Assembly (NCBI RefSeq): GCF_033546935.1
Contig: NZ_CP137854.1
Coordinates: 3,472,001 to 3,536,000 of the forward strand
From: Xylophilus sp. GOD-11R
Lineage (GTDB): Bacteria; Pseudomonadota; Gammaproteobacteria; Burkholderiales; Burkholderiaceae_C
Length of the DNA: 64,000 nt
Direction of reading: 5' to 3'
Both the position numbers and the translations under genes were made by a program. Below the pieces are notes generated by a model that searched no databases, was not told the origin of the DNA, and was given only the letters and a program-made list of their open reading frames with translations. Numbering within the stretch: position 1 is the stretch's first letter; every line of letters starts with the position of its first letter. Below, piece after piece: positions 43,979 to 52,656 of this stretch.

Positions 43979-45167
43979 TCGAGAAATCGCGCAGGGCGGC
44001 AATGCCGCTTTCTTCTGCACGCCGGCACCAGGCCTGCAGATCGCTGGTGAGTTGTTCACGCGAATGCGTGGTGTTGAGCCAGAGTTGGCGCAGCTCTTCA
44101 CGCATGGTGAGCATCTTGTCCAGCACCGGATGCGCGGCACGGGCCTCCTGCATCTGCGGCAAGGCGGTGGCAGGCACCTTTTCGGCATCACGGTGCAGCC
44201 AGCGCTTGGCGGCCTTGAGCGTGGTGACGTCGGCCTGGCGGGCCTTGAGCGCCGCCAGTTCGTCCTGGGCAGCACGGCGCACACCCCGTGCATAGCCAGC
44301 CATCACCTCGTAGCGATTGGTGATCAGGGCCTCGAGCGTCTTTTCGTCGGCCACCGGCTTCACGGCGCCGGTCTGCAGCTTCGGAGCCGTCTTCTTGACG
44401 GTCGCCCAGCCCACCTTGCGCATCAGCGTGATGTAGACCCAGCCGATGTCGAACTCGTACGGCTTGACCGAGAACTTGGCCGACGTCGGGTAGGTGTGAT
44501 GGTTGTTGTGCAGCTCTTCGCCGCCGATGATGATGCCCCAGGGCGACAGGTTGGTGCTGGCGTCGGTTGCTTCGAAATTGCGATAACCCCAGTAGTGGCC
44601 CAGCCCGTTGACCACACCGGCGGCCCAGAAGGGAATCCAGGCCATCTGGATCGCCCACACCGTCGCGCCGACCGCACCGAACAGCGCGATGTTGATGATC
44701 AACATCAGACCCACGCCCTGCCAACCGAAACGGCTGTACAGGTTGCGTTCGATCCAGTCGTTGGGTACGCCGTGGCTGAACTTGGCGATGGTTTCCTTGT
44801 TCTTGGCCTCGCTGCGGTACAGCTCGGCGCCGCGCCACATCACCGTGTCGATGCCACGGGTCTGCGGGCTGTGCGGATCTTCTTCGGTCTCGCACTTCGC
44901 ATGATGCTTGCGGTGGATGGCCACCCACTCGCGGGTGACCATGCCGGTGGCGAGCCAGAGCCAGGCGCGGAAGAAATGCGAGGGAATCTGATGGAGGTCC
45001 AGCGCCCGGTGTGCCTGTGCGCGGTGCAGGAAGACCGTCACCGCCACGATGGTGACGTGGGTCGTCAGCAGGGTGTAGAGCACGATCTCCCACCAGGACC
45101 AGTTCAGCAAACCATTGCCGAGCCAGTCGATGGCAGCGTTGAGAACAACCGAATCGGGAAGAACCAT
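43953..45167 (-). CDS. Acyl-CoA / acyl-lipid delta-9 fatty acid desaturase
   Basis: A 404-residue integral-membrane di-iron desaturase. The three His boxes are HRAQAHR (His48 to His53), HRKHH (85-89) and HNNHH (in EELHNNHHTYPTS). Hydrophobic segments flank them at about 28-47, 66-78 and 165-195. It introduces a cis double bond into acyl chains, setting membrane fluidity. From about residue 270 a cytoplasmic extension of about 130 mainly helical, Ala/Leu/Arg/Glu-rich residues follows; short desaturases lack it. No ferredoxin or reductase gene is adjacent. Confidence 0.9.
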   Translation of the reverse strand: MVLPDSVVLNAAIDWLGNGLLNWSWWEIVLYTLLTTHVTIVAVTVFLHRAQAHRALDLHQIPSHFFRAWLWLATGMVTREWVAIHRKHHAKCETEEDPHSPQTRGIDTVMWRGAELYRSEAKNKETIAKFSHGVPNDWIERNLYSRFGWQGVGLMLIINIALFGAVGATVWAIQMAWIPFWAAGVVNGLGHYWGYRNFEATDASTNLSPWGIIIGGEELHNNHHTYPTSAKFSVKPYEFDIGWVYITLMRKVGWATVKKTAPKLQTGAVKPVADEKTLEALITNRYEVMAGYARGVRRAAQDELAALKARQADVTTLKAAKRWLHRDAEKVPATALPQMQEARAAHPVLDKMLTMREELRQLWLNTTHSREQLTSDLQAWCRRAEESGIAALRDFSIRLRAAHA

Positions 45168-45316
45168 AGGTGAAAGCCTCGCGGCGTTATCTCCGCCTGT
45201 CGTAAGTGTGTGGAACCGGGCATGCCGAAAAATTCAGCATCCCCGATTTTAGGGCTTGACGGACGTCTTAAGGGGGCATGACCGGGGTATTGCAGGTCTT
45301 TACCCTTTGATCGAGG

Positions 45317-46594
45317 TCAAGCTTTGCGCGTCCAGACGGCTGCGAAGAAGCCGTCGGTGTGGTGCACATGCGGCCACAGGCGCAGGTAGTCGAGCCCGCC
45401 GTGGGGGCCGCTGCAGAGTTTTTGTGCCTCCGGCACCTTCAGTTCGGCCAGCAGACCGGCCACCGGCTCCACGACGAAATCGCGATGCTCCGCCTGGAAA
45501 GCCTCGGCGATCGCCTCGTTTTCCTCGGTGAGGATGCTGCAGGTGGCATACACCAGCCGTCCGCCCGGCTTCACCAGACGGGCAGCGCTGGCCAGGATCG
45601 CCGTCTGTTTGGCGACCAGTTCCAGGATGCCTTCGGGCGACTGCCGCCATTTCAGGTCCGGATTGCGGCGTGTGGTGCCCAGCCCCGAACAGGGCGCGTC
45701 CACCAGCACCCGGTCGATCTTGCCGGACAGCCGCTTGACCCGGTCGTCACGCTCGTGCGCGATGGCGGCCGGATGCACGTTAGACAGTCCGCTGCGCGCC
45801 AGCCGTGGCTTGAGCGCATCGAGCCGGTGACCCGACACGTCGAAGGCATAGAGCCGGCCGGTATTGCGCATGGTGGCGCCGATCGCCAGCGTCTTGCCGC
45901 CGGCACCGGCACAGAAGTCGACCACCATCTCGCCGCGATGCGCATCGAGCAGCAAGGCGAGCAATTGCGATCCTTCGTCCTGGACCTCGATGGCGCCGCG
46001 GGTAAAGGCGTCGAGCTTGGTCAGGGCGGGTTTGCCGTCGACACGAATGCCCCACGGCGAATACGGCGTGGCCTGTGCGGCGAGACCGGCCTTGCGCAGT
46101 TCGGGCAGCAGATCGGCGCGTTTGGCCTGCAGGGCATTCACCCGCAGGTCGAGCGCGGCCGGCTGCTGCAGGCTCTCGGCGAGGTTCCAGAAAGCCGCAG
46201 CGCCGAGTTGCGCCTTGAGCGGCGTGGCCAGCCATTCCGGCAGGTTGTGCCGGTGCGGCTCCATCAGGTCGGCCGGCTTCACCGCGTCGCACTGATCCAG
46301 CCAGTTGCGCTCGTTGTCGTTGAGGGCGCTGCGCAGGAACTCGCGTGGGCCGTGAAAGCCCAGGATCGCGAGTCGCCGCGCCTTCGGGCCGCTGCCGGAT
46401 CGGGCGAGATGTTCGTACAGCAGCTTGCGGCGCAGCACGTTGTAGGTGGTTTCGGCGAGCGTGGAACGCTCGCGCGGCCCAAGGGCACGGTTGTCACGAA
46501 AGAAGCGCGAGACGACGGCGTCGGCGGGATGATCGAATACGAGAACTCGGCCGACAAGATCGGCACAGGCGTCCAGAAGGGCGTTGGGATGCAT
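45317..46594 (-). CDS. RsmB/NOP-type rRNA cytosine-C5 methyltransferase
   Basis: A 425-residue SAM-dependent RNA m5C methyltransferase related to RsmB (16S C967). An N-terminal NusB-like helical domain (about 1-150) is followed by the catalytic fold: VVDFCAGAGGKTLAIG (SAM loop), VLVDAPCSGLGTTRRNPD with the first catalytic Cys and TCSILTEENE with the nucleophile Cys. I chose ATG 46594; the frame runs far upstream only as an antisense shadow of the histidine kinase. The N-terminal domain is less standard than in RsmB itself. Confidence 0.88.
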   Translation of the reverse strand: MHPNALLDACADLVGRVLVFDHPADAVVSRFFRDNRALGPRERSTLAETTYNVLRRKLLYEHLARSGSGPKARRLAILGFHGPREFLRSALNDNERNWLDQCDAVKPADLMEPHRHNLPEWLATPLKAQLGAAAFWNLAESLQQPAALDLRVNALQAKRADLLPELRKAGLAAQATPYSPWGIRVDGKPALTKLDAFTRGAIEVQDEGSQLLALLLDAHRGEMVVDFCAGAGGKTLAIGATMRNTGRLYAFDVSGHRLDALKPRLARSGLSNVHPAAIAHERDDRVKRLSGKIDRVLVDAPCSGLGTTRRNPDLKWRQSPEGILELVAKQTAILASAARLVKPGGRLVYATCSILTEENEAIAEAFQAEHRDFVVEPVAGLLAELKVPEAQKLCSGPHGGLDYLRLWPHVHHTDGFFAAVWTRKA

Positions 46595-46625
46595 AGAGGG
46601 CGATTGTCCCACCCGCGCGCCGGAC

Positions 46626-47777
46626 TCAGCCCGAGGGCGTTCTGACGAAGCGCAGTTCGGCCACCAGACCACCGCCCTCGCGGTTGCGCAGCACCAGTTG
46701 CCCGCCATGCCGTTGCACGATTTCCTGGGCGATCGAAAGCCCCAGGCCGACGCCCCCGGAATGCCGGTTACGCGACGACTCCACACGATAGAACGCCTGG
46801 GTGACCTGCCGTAATTCCGCTTCCGCGAGCCCCGGGCCCCGGTCGGCGATCTCGATACGCAGCACTTGCGCACTGTCTTCCAGCAACACCTCGGCGCCAC
46901 CACCGTAACGAATGGCGTTCTCGACCAGATTGACGACGCATCGCCTGATGGCGCCGGGCTGTCCCCACAAGGGCGATGCCGCACCGCTGACCTCGATCGT
47001 GCCGGGCAGGCCGGCATCCATATGGTCGTCGGCGATGCTGTGCACCAGCGCGGCGATGTCGAAGCGCACGCTGGGTTCTGCCTGCGCCACGCCGAGCAGG
47101 TAATCGAGGGTGTCGCGGATCATCGCGTCCATCTCGGCGATGTCGCGGCGGAAACTGCTGCGGTCCTCGGCATCGTCAAGCGATTCGGCACGCAGCCGCA
47201 GGCGCGTCAAGGGCGTGCGCAGGTCGTGCGAAACTGCGGCGACGAAGCGGTCGCGGTCGGCGATCTGCCGCTGGATGCGGGCCTGCATGCCGTTGAACAC
47301 CCGGGTCGCCTCCCGGCATTCGGTGGTGCCGGCCTCGGCCAGCGGCGGCCGGTTGATGTCGCGCCCCAGGTCGCGCGCGGCGTCGGCCAGGCGCTGCACC
47401 GGCTCCGACAGCCAGCGCGCGCCGATCCAGGCCGCGAAGATCAGCGCGGCGAGGCGCACCACGATGTCGAACAGCATGCCGGCATCGAGGGGAATGCCAC
47501 CCGGCCCTTCCCCCAGCATGCCGGGCGGCGGCGGCGGTCGCGCTCCGGCACCGGCGGCAATGCCGGTCTCGGCCAGCGGGGCGGCGCCGCCTGCAGGCCA
47601 GGGATGGATCTCGAACAGCACCGTGAGCACCAGCGCGTGGCTGGCCAGAACCACCACGAACAACAACAGCGCCAGGCGGCCGAACAGGCTGGACGGCACC
47701 GCCCGACGTGCCAGTTGGCCCAGGCGTTGTCGCAGGCCCGCAGGCGGGTTCGTCGAAGGCAGCGGTGGTCGCAACAC
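46626..47777 (-). CDS. Two-component sensor histidine kinase (EnvZ-like)
   Basis: A membrane sensor kinase of about 383 residues from the GTG at 47777 (404 if ATG 47840 is used; that start overlaps the regulator gene by 47 bases). TM1 is LALLLFVVVLASHALVLTVL, a short periplasmic part contains a Pro-rich stretch (ARPPPPPGMLG), TM2 is IVVRLAALIFAAWIGARWL, then HAMP, then the phospho-acceptor H-box AAVSHDLRTPLTRLRLRAE. N box LVENAIRYGGG, G1 IADRGPGLAE and G2 GGVGLGLSIAQEI complete the ATPase domain. It phosphorylates the regulator encoded immediately upstream. The signal is unknown. Confidence 0.9.
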   Translation of the reverse strand: MLRPPLPSTNPPAGLRQRLGQLARRAVPSSLFGRLALLLFVVVLASHALVLTVLFEIHPWPAGGAAPLAETGIAAGAGARPPPPPGMLGEGPGGIPLDAGMLFDIVVRLAALIFAAWIGARWLSEPVQRLADAARDLGRDINRPPLAEAGTTECREATRVFNGMQARIQRQIADRDRFVAAVSHDLRTPLTRLRLRAESLDDAEDRSSFRRDIAEMDAMIRDTLDYLLGVAQAEPSVRFDIAALVHSIADDHMDAGLPGTIEVSGAASPLWGQPGAIRRCVVNLVENAIRYGGGAEVLLEDSAQVLRIEIADRGPGLAEAELRQVTQAFYRVESSRNRHSGGVGLGLSIAQEIVQRHGGQLVLRNREGGGLVAELRFVRTPSG

Positions 47778-47793
47778 GACAGATCGCGATCGG

Positions 47794-48525
47794 TCAGTGC
47801 AAGCCGACCTGCGGCTGCACCGAGCGGACGTCGAAGACATAGCCCGCGCCCCGCACCGTGCGGATCATGGAGGGCGAGCGCGGATCGTCGCTGAGTTTCT
47901 GCCGCAGGCGTGACACCAGCAGGTCGATGCTGCGTTCGAAGCTCTCCATCGTGCGTCCCCGCGCCCGCTCCATCAATTGGTCGCGGGTGAAGATGCGGCG
48001 CGGCATCGACAGGAAGGTGGTCAGCAGACGGTATTCGGCGTTGGACAAGGGCACCACCAGGCCGTCCGGCGAAGTGAGGCGGCGCTCGTCGCGGCGCAAT
48101 TCCCAGCCGTCGAATCGCACGACGCCCTCCTCGCCCGCGTGCGCGCCCCGGCCGGCCGGAATGCGGCGCAGCACGGTGTTGATGCGGGCCACCAGTTCGC
48201 GTGGCTCGAACGGCTTGCCCATGTAGTCGTCCGCGCCGAGCTCCAGGCCGACGACGCGGTCGTGCGTGCCGGTACGCGCCGTCAACATGATGATAGGCAC
48301 GCGCGAATGCTGACGCACCTCGCGCGCAAGGTTCAGGCCGTCGCTGCCGGGCAGCATGACGTCGAGCACCACCATGTCCATCGCCTGCCGCGAGATTTCC
48401 GCCCGCATGCCCACACCGTCGCTGGCGGTGTGGACCGAAAAACCGAAGCGCTCCAGATAGTCGCTCAGCAGCGAGGTGATGTCGTGGTCGTCGTCGACGA
48501 CAAGGATGTGCGGACGGTGATTCAT
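47794..48525 (-). CDS. OmpR-family response regulator
   Basis: A 243-residue regulator. The receiver domain has the acidic pocket ILVVDDDHD, the phospho-Asp in MVVLDVMLPGSDGL (about 56), Thr in MLTARTG and Lys in MGKPFEP. The C-terminal winged helix ends with SIDLLVSRLRQKLSDD and the IRTVRGAGYVF hairpin. ATG 48525 begins MNHRPHILVVDDD. It precedes the kinase gene and diverges from an EF-hand protein gene across a 176-base region with two dyads, which are candidate targets. Confidence 0.93.
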   Translation of the reverse strand: MNHRPHILVVDDDHDITSLLSDYLERFGFSVHTASDGVGMRAEISRQAMDMVVLDVMLPGSDGLNLAREVRQHSRVPIIMLTARTGTHDRVVGLELGADDYMGKPFEPRELVARINTVLRRIPAGRGAHAGEEGVVRFDGWELRRDERRLTSPDGLVVPLSNAEYRLLTTFLSMPRRIFTRDQLMERARGRTMESFERSIDLLVSRLRQKLSDDPRSPSMIRTVRGAGYVFDVRSVQPQVGLH

Positions 48526-48566
48526 AGACTCCAATTGTCGCGCCGCGCCGAATCTCCTGCCATCGA

Positions 48567-48641
48567 CGCTTTCGATCAAAAGCGACGAATTAATACCGTT
48601 CATCCCACCTTGGAACAGGGTTATGTATCAAGAAGTACATA
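48567..48641. promoter_or_regulatory. Two dyads between the two-component system and the EF-hand gene
   Basis: CGCTTT-CGATCA-AAAGCG spans 48567-48584, and TATGTA-TCAAGAAG-TACATA spans 48622-48641. Both lie between divergent start codons. I could not find a convincing -35/-10 pair in either direction. Confidence 0.45.
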
Positions 48642-48701
48642 CTTCGGACACACTGGGTGGGTACAGCTCAGCTGCTTCGCTTCCTGCCTGATGCCCACAC
48701 C

Positions 48702-49370
48702 ATGAACGCCATCGACATCGGCACCGCCAAGACACCATCCTGGCCCGGCGCGACCGAGTCACGTCGCCATGGCTCGTCCGACAGCGCGTTCCAGGCGTCC
48801 CTCGACCGGTCCGATGCGCGCGGCGCGACCCGGTCGAATCCCATCGACAGCCCCGACGAGACCGTCCGCAATCTGGCGCGACTCGACGTCAACACCAACA
48901 CCCGACTCGAGCAGAGCCAGTTCGACAAAGGCAGCCCCTCGACCATCCAGGCGCCCGGAAGGCTGCCACCGCCCCCCGCCGCGTTCACGGAAAGCCGCAG
49001 CAGCGACCCCGGCATGGAAGTGCGGCCCAGCGTGGTGCAGGAGACGCGGCAGCGGATCGACATCGACCGCGACGGCACTGTCGACGACAGCGAAACCGAC
49101 GAGCTGCAGCAGATGATCCAGGCGGCCATGTCGGGCCTGCAGATCACTGCGCCCGGCCGCACCTTTGCTCCGCTGACGAGCGAGGAACGCAGCGGTCCTC
49201 GCGACAACGGCGACACCAGCACCGCCGCGCTCACGAAAGCCGAACAATCCGACGCCCGCCGGCGGGATCCGGCAACCTATGGCCAGGAGGCTTCGCGGCA
49301 ATACCTGCAAGTGAGTGCCGGCCAGTCGGCCAGCTCGTCGGCTGGCAGCCGGGTGGATCTGGCCGCCTGA
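48702..49370 (+). CDS. Hypothetical protein with a canonical EF-hand loop
   Basis: A 222-residue hydrophilic protein of unknown family. A perfect calcium-binding EF-hand loop, DIDRDGTVDDSE, occupies residues 120-131, followed by a helix (TDELQQMIQAAM). A degenerate partner loop, DVNTNTRLEQSQ at 62-73, keeps the first Asp and two Asn but lacks the Gly and final Glu. The rest is rich in Ser, Pro, Arg and Asp with a PPPPA stretch and looks unstructured. There is no Sec signal, Cys or TM segment; the Ser/Thr/Pro-rich N-terminus would fit a protein exported without a cleaved signal, but that is inference. It diverges from the two-component system and converges on purN with a three-base gap. Confidence 0.72.
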   Translation: MNAIDIGTAKTPSWPGATESRRHGSSDSAFQASLDRSDARGATRSNPIDSPDETVRNLARLDVNTNTRLEQSQFDKGSPSTIQAPGRLPPPPAAFTESRSSDPGMEVRPSVVQETRQRIDIDRDGTVDDSETDELQQMIQAAMSGLQITAPGRTFAPLTSEERSGPRDNGDTSTAALTKAEQSDARRRDPATYGQEASRQYLQVSAGQSASSSAGSRVDLAA

Positions 49371-49373
49371 CGC

Positions 49374-49967
49374 CTAACGCCCGGCGGCCAGGTCGGCCAG
49401 CAGGCCTGCCAGCACCCGTGGATAAAGACGGTGCTCCTGCGCCAGCACCCGCGCGGCGAGCGCTTCCGGCGTGTCGCCGGGCAGCACCGGCACCACCGCC
49501 TGGCCGAGGATGGGCCCCAGGTCCAGGTCGGCGGTCACCCGGTGCACCGTCGCGCCCGCCACGGTGCAACCGGCCTCCAGCGCGCGGCGATGGGTGTGCA
49601 GCCCGGTGAACGACGGCAGGAGCGACGGATGGATGTTGACCATGCGCCCCTGGTAATGCCAGACGAATGCCGGCCCCAGGATGCGCATGAAGCCCGCCAG
49701 CACGAGCAAGGCCGGCGAATGCCGGTCGATGGCCTGCATCAGCGCCTCGTCGAAGGCCTCGCGGCTGGCGAAATCGCGGTGATCCAGCGCCTCTGCGGCG
49801 ATGCCCGCTTCACGTGCCCAGGCCAGCCCTTCGGCATCCGGTTTGTTGCTGATGACCGCCTCGATCCGCGCGCCGTGCCGGCCCGACCAGTCCTCCCGGA
49901 GTGCCGCCTGGACGATGGCGCGCATGTTGGAGCCGCTGCCGGAGATCAGAATCACCACATTGTTCAT
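49374..49967 (-). CDS. purN: Phosphoribosylglycinamide formyltransferase
   Basis: A 197-residue GAR transformylase of purine synthesis, using 10-formyl-THF. The phosphate loop is [14 protein letters not shown], the catalytic Asn and His are in [15 protein letters not shown] and the Asp in [11 protein letters not shown] (the usual Asn-His-Asp triad). It stands alone. It begins 53 bases away from the divergent yceH start. Confidence 0.95.
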   Translation of the reverse strand: MNNVVILISGSGSNMRAIVQAALREDWSGRHGARIEAVISNKPDAEGLAWAREAGIAAEALDHRDFASREAFDEALMQAIDRHSPALLVLAGFMRILGPAFVWHYQGRMVNIHPSLLPSFTGLHTHRRALEAGCTVAGATVHRVTADLDLGPILGQAVVPVLPGDTPEALAARVLAQEHRLYPRVLAGLLADLAAGR

Positions 49968-50020
49968 CGGCCGGCATTATCGTGGCGGCCCTTCGCCACT
50001 CATCTTTCCTAGAAACCGCC

Positions 50021-50689
50021 ATGCCATCGCGCCCCCTCACTCCCGTCGAAGCCCGAGTCCTTGCCACGCTGATGGAAAAAGCCCGCACCGTGCCCGACAG
50101 CTATCCGCTCACGCTCAACAGCGTGGTGTCGGGCTGCAACCAGAAAACCGCACGTGACCCGGTCATGCAGGTCACCGACGGCCAGGCGCAGGAAGCGCTC
50201 GACTCGCTGCGCGGCCTCACGCTCGCGTTCGACACCAGCGGCGGCCGCGCCACCCGCTGGGAACACAACGCCGAACGCGGCCTGGGCGTGCCCGGCGCGG
50301 CGGCTGCCATTCTCGGCATCCTCATGCTGCGCGGGCCGCAGACCGCCGGCGAGATCCGCATCCATACCGAGCGCTGGCACCGGTTCGCCGACATCTCGTC
50401 GGTCGAGGCCTTCCTGGACGAGTTGGCCAACAAGCCGGACGACCGGGGCGGTCCGATGGTGATGCAGTTGCCGCGCCAGGCGGGATCGCGGGAGTCACGC
50501 TGGGTGCATCTGCTGTGCGGCGCGGTCGATCCGGCGGATTTCCAGAACGACATCGGCATGGCAGACAGCGCCGCCGCACCCTCCTCCGCCTTGGCGGCGC
50601 GGGTCGCGGCATTGGAAGAAGCAGTGGAAGCGCTGCGAGCCGAGATCGCCTCGATGCGATTCGTGTCCGACCAGAGCGGCGGCGGCTAG
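50021..50689 (+). CDS. yceH: DUF480 family protein YceH
   Basis: A 222-residue protein with two winged-helix domains of the DUF480 family. [20 protein letters not shown], then [20 protein letters not shown], and the second domain with [20 protein letters not shown] are standard. The C-terminus is a short coiled-coil-like helix ([16 protein letters not shown]). No function has been established for the family. It starts at ATG 50021 and its stop overlaps the stop of the convergent HNH gene by four bases. Confidence 0.9.
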   Translation: MPSRPLTPVEARVLATLMEKARTVPDSYPLTLNSVVSGCNQKTARDPVMQVTDGQAQEALDSLRGLTLAFDTSGGRATRWEHNAERGLGVPGAAAAILGILMLRGPQTAGEIRIHTERWHRFADISSVEAFLDELANKPDDRGGPMVMQLPRQAGSRESRWVHLLCGAVDPADFQNDIGMADSAAAPSSALAARVAALEEAVEALRAEIASMRFVSDQSGGG

Positions 50690-51243
50690 ATGATCAGCCG
50701 CGACGATGCCGGCACGTGCGCCATCAGAAACTCCATCTGGTCGGCCAAGATGCGGCGGTTGCGCAGAATGAAGTCTTCCCAGAGGCTGGGCACGTAGGGC
50801 GTATAAAGCAGCGGCATGCCGGCCTGCTCGGGCGTGCGGCTGCTCTTGCGGTGGTTGCAGGCGCGGCAGGCGGTTACCACGTTCATCCAGGTGTCTGGCC
50901 CGTTCTGGGCGAAGGGCACGATGTGTTCGCGGGTGAGTTCGGTCTCGTGGCAGTGGTCGCCGCAGTAGGCGCAGACGTTGCGGTCGCGCGCAAACAGCTT
51001 GGCGTTGGTGAGGCCCGGCCGGAGATCGAAGGGGTTGATGCGCGGCACGCCGCGCGTGCCGACGATGCTGTTGATGGCGATCAGCGATTGCTTGCCGGTG
51101 ATGGCGTTGGTGCCGCCACGAAAGACCGCGATCTCCGCGCCGGACTCCCAGCGCACCTCTCCGGCCGCGTAGTGGATCACCGCCTGTTCCAGGCTGATCC
51201 AGGACTGGGGAAGTCCCTGGGCCGACAGCTTCAATACCTTCAC
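50686..51243 (-). CDS. HNH endonuclease family protein
   Basis: A 185-residue protein with a zinc-stabilised HNH fold. CAYCG and CRACNHRKS are the Cys pairs and [19 protein letters not shown] carries the catalytic His and Asn. The GTG at 51243 is preferred because AGGAGGAG stands six bases upstream, and [20 protein letters not shown] is the usual start of this family in Burkholderiales. The longer frame to 51546 would run over the ribF promoter region. It is unlinked to any phage or restriction gene; the near-constant C-terminal [20 protein letters not shown] suggests a chromosomal role, not selfish homing. Confidence 0.85.
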   Translation of the reverse strand: MKVLKLSAQGLPQSWISLEQAVIHYAAGEVRWESGAEIAVFRGGTNAITGKQSLIAINSIVGTRGVPRINPFDLRPGLTNAKLFARDRNVCAYCGDHCHETELTREHIVPFAQNGPDTWMNVVTACRACNHRKSSRTPEQAGMPLLYTPYVPSLWEDFILRNRRILADQMEFLMAHVPASSRLII

Positions 51244-51440
51244 GAACAGCTCCTCCTGAAGCCGGCCTCGAAAGCATCTTTTTAGCCGGCACACCATGCG
51301 GACGATCGGATGGATGCGGCAGTTGCCAGGCTGCTGCATACGCTGCCTGACAATATACAGGTATCGTGACGAATTCGCGTCCGGCCCGAGCGGCCTACCA
51401 GGCTCGCGCAAGGGCTTGTCAACCATAAGATTTGAGCAGC

Positions 51441-52502
51441 ATGAAGGTCTTTCGGGGTTTCCACCACCGGGGCATCGCACCCGCCTGCGCGGTGACCATC
51501 GGCAATTTCGACGGCGTGCATCGCGGCCACCAGGCCATGCTGGCACTGTTGCGCAGCGAGGCCGAACACCGGGGCGTGCCCAGCTGCGTGCTCACGTTCG
51601 AACCCCATCCCCGCGACTACTTCGCCAAGCGTGCGGGCAAGTCGAGCCTGGCGCCCGCGCGGGTCGCCACCTTGCGGGACAAATTGACCGAACTGGCCCG
51701 TTGCGGCATCGACCAGGCCGTGGTGCTGCCCTTCGACGCGCGCCTGGCCGCCCAGTCGCCACAGCAGTTCATCGACCAGGTGCTCACCGGTGGCCTGGGC
51801 GCGCGATACGTGCTGGTGGGCGACGACTTCCGCTTCGGCGCGCAACGCTCGGGTGACTACGCCTACCTCGACGCCGCATCGGCTGCGGCCGGCTTCGACG
51901 TCGCCCGCATGAACGCCTACGAAGTCCACGGACTGCGCGTGTCGAGTTCGGCCGTCCGCGAAGCGCTGGCCACCGGCCAGATGGAGCAGGCCGCCCGCCT
52001 GCTCGGCCGGCCCTACAGCCTGAGCGGCCACGTGGTGCACGGCCGCAAGCTCGGGCGCGAACTCGGCGCCAGCACGCCCGGCGCGGGCGACGGCTTTCGC
52101 ACCATCAATCTGCGTTTCTCCCACTGGAAGCCGGCCGCCGCAGGCATCTTCGCGGTACACGTCTTCGGGCTCGGCGACCAGCCCCTGGAAGGCGTCGCCA
52201 ACATGGGTGTGCGGCCTTCGCTCGACCCGTCGGACGTCAACGGCGGGCGCGTACTGCTCGAAACGCACTGCCTGGACTGGCCCGCCGGTCTCGGCAGCGA
52301 GGGGGCCTACGGTAAAATCGTGCGGGTGGAACTGCTGCACAAACTGCACGACGAGCTGCGTTATCCGAGCCTCGACGCCCTGACCGCCGGAATCGCCCGC
52401 GACCGGGAGGATGCGCGTGCCTTCTTCGCCGCCCGGCGCCAGGGCGAGCCCGAGCGCATTCACGGCCAGACGCACCGCCAGACCACGCGCGACCGAATTT
52501 GA
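51441..52502 (+). CDS. ribF: Bifunctional riboflavin kinase / FAD synthetase
   Basis: A 353-residue two-domain enzyme that makes FMN and then FAD. The N-terminal nucleotidyltransferase has [16 protein letters not shown] and the SSSAVREAL (ISSTxIR-like) motif. The C-terminal kinase domain starts near residue 200 with the loop [13 protein letters not shown]. The usual GFPTANL motif reads GFRTINL here after a short insertion. An in-frame TTG three codons upstream is possible. It precedes ileS and lspA, a conserved order. Confidence 0.93.
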   Translation: MKVFRGFHHRGIAPACAVTIGNFDGVHRGHQAMLALLRSEAEHRGVPSCVLTFEPHPRDYFAKRAGKSSLAPARVATLRDKLTELARCGIDQAVVLPFDARLAAQSPQQFIDQVLTGGLGARYVLVGDDFRFGAQRSGDYAYLDAASAAAGFDVARMNAYEVHGLRVSSSAVREALATGQMEQAARLLGRPYSLSGHVVHGRKLGRELGASTPGAGDGFRTINLRFSHWKPAAAGIFAVHVFGLGDQPLEGVANMGVRPSLDPSDVNGGRVLLETHCLDWPAGLGSEGAYGKIVRVELLHKLHDELRYPSLDALTAGIARDREDARAFFAARRQGEPERIHGQTHRQTTRDRI

Positions 52503-52535
52503 CGCCAGACCAGGCGTGCCGCCTCCGGCACCGTG

Positions 52536-52559
52536 CGAACGCCCCGCAGAGGGCGTTCG
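52536..52559 (+). terminator. Hairpin without U-tract between ribF and ileS
   Basis: CGAACGCCC (52536-52544) pairs with GGGCGTTCG (52551-52559) around CGCAGA. No T-run follows, so it may reduce rather than stop transcription into ileS, or act as an RNA-stability element. Confidence 0.4.
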
Positions 52560-52656
52560 GCGCACTCTTCGACTCTCACGTCTCTCTCGCTCCTTCAGTT
52601 TTCGCCGCTTTCGAGCACTCCTGCAGGCCGAGCCCGCAGCACCAACCGATTCCGCC

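Noticed and set aside
48640..48690. TTCG-type plant-inducible-promoter (PIP/hrpII) boxes upstream of the EF-hand gene
   Set aside because: Two TTCG words exist but are 28 bases apart rather than 15-16, and no type III secretion gene is present.
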